A stretch of 64,000 bases of DNA, taken from Syncephalastrum monosporum B8922 (Eukaryota; Mucoromycota; Mucoromycetes; Mucorales; Syncephalastraceae). The translations under genes were made by a program, and so were the position numbers. Where the stretch lies: NCBI GenBank assembly GCA_000697355.1, contig JNEN01001014.1:62001-126000 (forward strand), given 5' to 3'. Within the stretch, counting starts at the first letter, position 1; each line of letters starts with the position of its first letter. Positions 58,333 through 64,000 of the stretch are shown here, one piece after another. The notes under the pieces were generated by a model that saw nothing but the letters and a program-made list of their open reading frames with translations, made no database searches and was not told where the DNA came from.

Positions 58333-60260
58333 TTAAGACATAAACTTGATGCGGGACGCATCGGGAGCGGCAAAGACATCGCCCTTGACGTCGCCTTCGA
58401 TGGCAAACACGATATCCATGCTCTTCTTGTGGGGGTTCTTGATCTGAAGGGTTGCGGTGCGTCCGCTCTGCTTGACCTTGCCACCCGAGACAGCAGAGAG
58501 CGTCATGTTGGGCGGCATGGTCATCTGAACCACAACGGTGGTGCCGAATGGCTTGTTGTCGAGCTTACGAGCGTTGATTAGCGCATCAAACGTCTCGTTG
58601 CTCGCCTTGACGACAGCCATTTGAGCTGAAACCTTGCTGGACTTGTACGGGCGCGGGGCGTTGGCAGCTTTGCTCACGGGTGCCAAGGACTTGGTGTCAC
58701 GGACTTGGCAGGTGTCGCTGCTGCTCGTGCCCTGAGCGCAGTAGATGGAGCCGCCATCGGTGGTGTCGAAGCAAGTGAGGCCGGACGGGCAGGACTGGAC
58801 CACCCATTGACCGTTGTTGCAGATACCAAAGCTGTTGCCGCTGCACGTGTACTTTCCTTGTGTCGAGCAGGCGTCGCCATCGCTGACACAGGAGCCTGAA
58901 GAGCCTGAGCCGGATGTCGATGAGGGCGAGGCGGAAGAAGTCGATGACGCGGTGGTGGAGGCCGAATTGCTGCCAGTGCTCGTAGGCGCAGATGTTTCGG
59001 TAGGCTTGGATGACGCGGAAGCGGTAGTCGTGCTGCCACTGTTTCCGCCACCACTGCTGCTGCTGTGCACGAGCTGTCCCAAGGCAGCAGCAAAGCTGGG
59101 CGATGCGTCTGTGTTGCCATACGACTGGGAGGCATCTGCGGACAAATTGATGCGCATAAGACAATCCAAACACAGTAAGGAAGAATTTTAAAACTCACCC
59201 CACACCATGACGCCACCATAGCTCGAGTAGGTGGACGCCACCTTCTGGACGATAGGCTTCAGCTGATCAAAAGGAATGTAGCCCGAGCCGGCGGCGGTCG
59301 AGGAGCCAGGGATGCCGAGCATGACCTTGACCTTCTTGTTAGGCGAGGTCTGCTTCGCCCATGTATCCCAGGTATCAAAGTTGAAGCTGCTGCTGGAGGC
59401 GGAGCAATAGTTATTGTAGAACTGAACGTTGACCGCATCAAATCCGACACTGTTGATCACATCACCGAGAATGGCATCCGGGTAAGGACACTAAAAAATA
59501 TGCATACCATTGAGAACCCCTGCTTCGGATCTTTTTATCTTGCATGATGGATCACCCGTACCTGAGGAGCGGCTGTGACATAATAGTCTTTGGAGCTATC
59601 TTTGGCAAAGTTTTTGCGGAGCTGGTTTACAAAGGCCTATTGCAAATGACAAGAGAAATCAGCATGCATGTGACTGGTGTCTGATGATGATAGTTACCAC
59701 ATAGCCGGTCGACCCACCGCCCTCGATATCCAGATCGAATCCATCAATGACGGCGTCTCCAAACGGGCGGGTGTCACTGCTGCCTTTGCCAAAGAGATCC
59801 CACAACGTGTTGGCAAAGGTTTCACCCTGGCTATCACTGGTAAAGCCATAAGCGCCACTGGCGCCACCCAAAGCGAGCAAGATCTTTTTGCCCTTGCTCT
59901 GGCAGGTCTTGATGTCCTTCCCAATGTCAGGGCAGTTGAGCAGCTGTGATCCTTCGAAGGCAGTTTCGCAGGCATTGGCTAGGTTCATGGCGGGTAGGCC
60001 ACCAACGTTGAATTGAGTAATGAAGCTCATAATAAGGACATCCGAGTTATCATCGCAATAGGTGGCCAACGGTTTCTGGGTGCTGGCGCCATTTTTGGAA
60101 TTCTAACAAAGTGTTAACAAGACCTTGGTAATAGGAACAGACTTACCTGGCCCCAATAGGTGACCACGCTAGGATCATCCGGAAAGCCCGCCGAGACGAG
60201 CTGCGCGAGCAGAAGGACAGAACCAGCTGTAATGCTTAGGAAACGAAGAGCAGCAACCAT
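58333..60260 (-). CDS. Secreted class III chitinase, GH18 with CBM19-like module
   Basis: It cleaves chitin in the cell wall. Signal peptide [20 protein letters not shown] is followed by [17 protein letters not shown], the usual start of a class III GH18 catalytic domain. [14 protein letters not shown] and the active site [14 protein letters not shown] (DxxDxDxE, intact acid/base Glu) follow, then [24 protein letters not shown] and [11 protein letters not shown] Ser/Thr-rich linker (many S/T/G) leads to a cysteine-rich module ([32 protein letters not shown]) resembling CBM19, as in yeast Cts1 and Rhizopus chitinases. A C-terminal region of about 140 residues ([20 protein letters not shown]) is of unknown role. 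Several introns. A TATAAATA element lies about 100 bases before the start. Probable role: growth or autolysis. Confidence 0.94.
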
Positions 60261-62162
60261 GGCGAGATAGGAAAGAAGGAATGGGAGGCGTTAAAATACA
60301 AATGGAGGAAAGTGGGTTGAGTTGGATGAAGACTGGTTTTGGAACCTGAATGCTCGGTATTTATACACGTCGCGAGCGCGGCTTTAGAGACAATGGTATG
60401 CGAATAATCAAGGTACAGTATAACAGAGAGAAAATGGCAGACATGATGTACGCCGCGTCCCGGCAATGCGATTGTCCTACATTACTGGCTTACCGCTTGC
60501 ATATTGAGTCTGTGTGTGTGTGTGTTTTTCTTTCCCATGGACTTTCAAGAGAAACACGACTTGATATGACATGCTGTCTCATGGCCACGATGTCGTACAC
60601 GCCCATAAAAAATAATCCGACGTTTTGCACATAACTCATTACTGGCAATGCTGTTTTCGGATGTTTAGGCATGCACCATGACGAGGCATCCAAATCAAGG
60701 AGAACCGTAAAAAAAAATTCTGTAAACGATGCACGGCAATGACGAGAGCTCCCCTGGTCGGTGCGCGCGGGCAAACAAAGAGCCAACCCCTGGGTTGGGA
60801 GCCTGGCTTGGATGAAGAAAACAGGACGACCTTGACAGAGTGCATACTTTTCTATGCACGCGTTCGACATTCAAATGAATCCGTCGGCGTAAATGTCGAT
60901 TGAGACAGGTCGGGCAATTAATAAATTGTTCATTTACGGGGACATGGCAAGTCTGCCCGCCCTGAAGATCAATCCATACTTGACCACCTGTCCAATTTTC
61001 ATTCTTATTATTTTTTATTGCCATGCCCACTGTCAGCTTCCGCGTGGGTGGTTGCAGACATACGAGAAGGATCATTGTTTACACAGATACTGTAGACACT
61101 CACTACACTTTTGTCATCATCGCGCTTATCGCTATCAGATTGGCTCCATTAGATATGAGAAACTTTTTCCCTTCTGCGATTCCCATGGTACATGTGTCCA
61201 TTAATAGCACAGTGTATAGGCCATGATGCCAGGGTCACTTTGGAAAAAAGCATTCGTGTGCAACGAAGATTATCTAATTTTTTTGTACTGCTGCATCCAA
61301 CAACCATTCTTTGTGTACCAGCCGCCACCAAGTTGTGAGAGAAGCATCCATCTTTGATCAACACAAATAATCATGTTATTGCCCAGACGGTTTCCCAACG
61401 GTTACTCTCATTATACACTTTGAAGTGCCGGTTAGAGAAATGTCAACAACTCATAAGGACCCAATAATATGCTCACGTCGTACAACAGAACGCATAAATG
61501 TGTGACACCAATGGCCGCCCATCTCTATTTTCCCTGGTGAAACAAGCTATGCGTCGTGTACCTGGAGTTTTTATTATTTCTCGTGGGAGGACCCTGGTAC
61601 GCGGTTGTGTTCACTGTCACCGACCCTGGGGTACTGTACTTGAGGGTGAGACGTCGATGACAAAGCATACCCTGAGTTCTTTTCCCTGGTATCCGGCTTC
61701 TCTCTCGCACTTGATGGATACCCTGAAATGAATGGAGCTCCCGCATGCCATCTTAACCCCGAGGCACTGGTAGGACTGATTGGATATTCTTGTCTCCAAG
61801 GGGACTGGACGTTGCAATCAGGGCAACGGGTGTGTATACGCTTACAAATATGTTTCAGGGAATACCTTCATCTCAAAACGGGACCCTGAGAGTGTCACAT
61901 ATAGGTATTGCGTGAAACAGGGACAAAGATGCCATGGTAACACCGATGTACCGGCATGGGATAGAAACTTCTCACTCACACAGTCGATAGCGATGCATCA
62001 TTCCTCACTTAGAGCGTGGTACTTTTCCATTAATGAACTTGATCGTGATCCAGAACAAAAGACAAGACGGACAGCTAACACGGGGATTTTATGATACATA
62101 AAACACAGCGAGAATAGTAGGAACAGGGAAAAACAAAAGAGAGAGAGAGATACGGCAAGGGT
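60261..62162. other. Chitinase upstream region, no gene seen
   Basis: 1.9 kb with the chitinase TATA element at 60358-60365 and no supported coding. Readings up to 126 codons have no consistent bias. Confidence 0.5.
60358..60365 (-). promoter_or_regulatory. TATA box of the chitinase gene
   Basis: TATAAATA on the minus strand about 100 bases before the start codon at 60260. Confidence 0.55.
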
Positions 62163-63425
62163 TTAAAAGATGGCACGAGCGGCCTCACTGCCAATAGTAG
62201 CGCCAAAGCCCCAAACAGCGGCTGTGCCGACCTGCTTCCCGATCTTTTTGCCGGCGGAATTGAATTTCGAGCCCTTGTCCTGCTCTTCTTCGGCCTGCTG
62301 CTGTTGAACGGGAGGAGGCGCGCCGGCGTAGCTCGAGGAGGCTTGAGCAGGCGGAGGCGCATACATGGCGGTAGGTGGGGGAGGGTAGCTGTAAGGCAGA
62401 TTTTGATTGTTGATGCTATTGTTGATAGGTTGGGGAGGAGCAGGGTAGCCTGAAGGGGCAGGAGTAGGAGCAAGTCCTTTCGTGTTCGATGACAAGGAAG
62501 GCTTGGGCGGAGTCGGGCGCAATGGTTTCCTGCCAAGATGATTGAGATTAAAATAAAGTGAACAGATGATAAAATAACCAAAGGAAGGCCAACTTACGTG
62601 ATTTTCTTGACGTGGTTCTGGGGAAAGATGCCGGTACGTCCCTTGAGAGAGCCCTTCCACCAATCATCGTTGACTACAGAGAGAGGAAGGAAGAAAGAAA
62701 GAAAGTAGGGGCTGTCAGAGAACGAACAAAACAGGGAGAAAGAGAGAGAAGAGAAGAGAGAGAGTATACATACCATATTCTGTCACCCGAATGATATCGC
62801 CCTGTCTGAAGCTGAGATCCGTCTCTGGATCATCACCGTCATAGTCGTACAGAGCCTCGACCGTTGGCATGGCAGGACGAGAAGGAGGCTGGGGAGGTTG
62901 TGCGGTCGCTTGGGAATAGGCGGGCGGAGGAGCAGACTCGACAGGCGTGTCGTCGATAGCAGGAGCCTGGCGGGGCAAGACAGGAACAGCTGCCATCGGC
63001 GGCGTAGGCTGAAGGCGAGGAGAGGGAGTGGGGCGAAGACGAGGAGATGGGGTGGGTTTCTGCTGCTGCTGCTGCTGCTGCTGTGGTGGTTCGTTTGGAA
63101 TATGATTATGATTATTATTACTATGATGATTATTGTTATTGGTAGGGGCGGGAGGGATAACTCTGCGGACAGGCAGCTTGGGCATTTCGTTCCTCGGAGC
63201 AGGCACAGGTGGGGTCGTGGATCCCGTGCTGGGAGTAGATTTGCGTGTGGGCAGAGGCGGTTTGTTCGACACTTGCTGCTGACTGTCATTCACCTTGGTA
63301 GGAAGTAGATTGACAATGTCATTGTAGGTTTGGGAGTCCAAGAACTGATTGTCCTTTAGAAATCCCAAGTCCTTTTGGATAGATGCCAGCATGTAGTTTG
63401 CCAGAACAATGTCACGCTCGGTCAT
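62163..63425 (-). CDS. SH3-domain protein of the Lsb1/Pin3 type (actin/WASP-associated)
   Basis: The N-terminal region MTERDIVLANYMLASIQKDL with the following FLKDNQFLDSQTYNDIVNLL is helical, as in yeast Lsb1/Lsb2. A long proline-rich, Asn/His/Gln-rich linker follows with a poly-Gln run (63061-63083) and SPRLRPTPSPRLQPTPP repeats. It includes APPPAYSQ, a PPxY motif. The SH3 domain is VEALYDYDGDDPETDLSFRQ, GDIIRVTEY joined across an intron to VNDDWWKGSLKGRTGIFPQN (ALYDY, WW and GIFPxNYV-like motifs). The tail SAGKKIGKQVGTAAVWGFGA with TIGSEAARAIF is the Lsb-type C-terminus. Family knowledge: Lsb proteins bind Las17/WASP and Rsp5 and link actin dynamics with ubiquitination; Lsb2/Pin3 also modulates prions. 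Three exons. Confidence 0.88.
63061..63083. repeat. CAG/CTG trinucleotide repeat encoding poly-Gln
   Basis: Eight consecutive CTG units on the plus strand, translated as glutamines in the SH3 protein on the minus strand. Confidence 0.85.
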
Positions 63426-64000
63426 GGCCAGTAAAGTGGTGCTCTTGTGAAAGACCCAGTCTTGCCTAGGCTACCACGTTTTCCTGGTCTAAAAATAAAA
63501 GTGGAAATAATGCGAATACTGATTGGCGGAATTATGTGTGTTCGCCACGGTCCATTACCGTTAGCACCAAAGTGTGTACACAAACAACAAAGCATCACCT
63601 CCTCAATCACAACCTGCGTACTGCAAACTTTCCTCTGTGTGTAATCGTCATTCAATATACTCTTACTGAGGCAACATACTTCTTCTGTATTTGCTTTCCG
63701 GTGAGGTATTATATTTGTCTGTCCAGCTTTATCAACGCTGGCTATATGTCGTCGCGCATTTGTTCATTAGGTCTACTACGCAAGATCCAGTCTGGGAAGT
63801 TAGTTATATCCTTGAGCCTTGTAGAGTACAGTAGTAGATTATGCTTGTATCTGTTGAAATCATCGTCACTCGACTGTACTTTCTGTATGTTTTTCCACAG
63901 CTTCAGTCACTTTCATTGTCTGCGCAAGCTCACTGTAGGCATAATTTGGACAATTGAAATATTTGTACGACCAGTGTTTAAGCAACAAACGAAGGCAACA
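63426..64000. other. Upstream region of the SH3 gene, window end
   Basis: AT-rich sequence without coding support. It contains the promoter of the SH3 gene. Confidence 0.45.

Noticed and set aside
1..64000. CRISPR array, insertion sequence, prophage or biosynthetic cluster
   Set aside because: None is expected in a fungal nuclear genome apart from clusters. No spaced direct repeats, transposase motifs or adjacent biosynthetic enzymes were found.

Overview
This window is nuclear DNA from a fungus. Genes are dense and on both strands, and most are split by short spliceosomal introns (about 50-90 bases, GT..AG, often with a CTAAC/CTGAC-like branch site). The gene set is eukaryotic and fungal: multidomain acetyl-CoA carboxylase, PAN2, SF3B3/Rse1, RFT1, tafazzin, a class III chitinase with a CBM19-like module, and secreted exopolygalacturonases. 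Short introns, TATA-driven secreted GH28 enzymes in tandem and Rhizopus-type chitinase architecture fit an early-diverging filamentous fungus such as Mucoromycota (Mucorales). That placement is inference and was not tested by any search.

Layout. 1-1289: 3' part of the Brix-domain ribosome biogenesis factor SSF1/PPAN. 2203-3093: a glutathione S-transferase. 3633-10204: ACC1, nearly all in one 6 kb exon. 10205-15590: long gene-poor AT-rich stretch with one candidate small secreted cysteine-rich peptide (13063-13399). 15591-16937: an alpha-arrestin with Rsp5-binding motifs. 17681-22101: PAN2 (15 exons). 22252-22551: the tiny three-exon MZT1 gene. 22710-26804: two tandem DUF676 lipase-like genes. 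26884-27485: BolA. 28214-28636: unknown Ser-rich protein. 29725-30423: guanylate kinase. 30541-34472: two tandem exopolygalacturonases sharing a perfectly identical 237-bp block that includes an intron. 34473-38050: gene-poor stretch with decayed coding-like fragments and a minisatellite. 38051-39793: RFT1. 40047-41033: PAB2. 41671-42865: a NagD/AraL-like HAD phosphatase. 42866-46071: gene-poor, with one decayed coding-like fragment. 46072-52264: divergent CWF19L1/Drn1 and SF3B3/Rse1. 54267-54604: small unknown helical protein. 54949-56155: SDH2. 56684-57929: tafazzin. 58333-60260: chitinase. 62163-63425: SH3 protein of the Lsb1/Pin3 type.

The genes do not form an operon-like pathway. There is a loose concentration of mRNA-metabolism genes (PAN2, PAB2, SF3B3, CWF19L1), including one head-to-head splicing pair. 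No rRNA, tRNA, CRISPR or intact transposable element was recognised. I did not find a convincing new biological system. The strongest unusual signals are the intron-spanning gene conversion between the GH28 paralogues, a GC-AG intron at a position where the neighbouring paralogue has GT-AG, a bacterial-looking HAD phosphatase, and the small secreted-peptide candidate.
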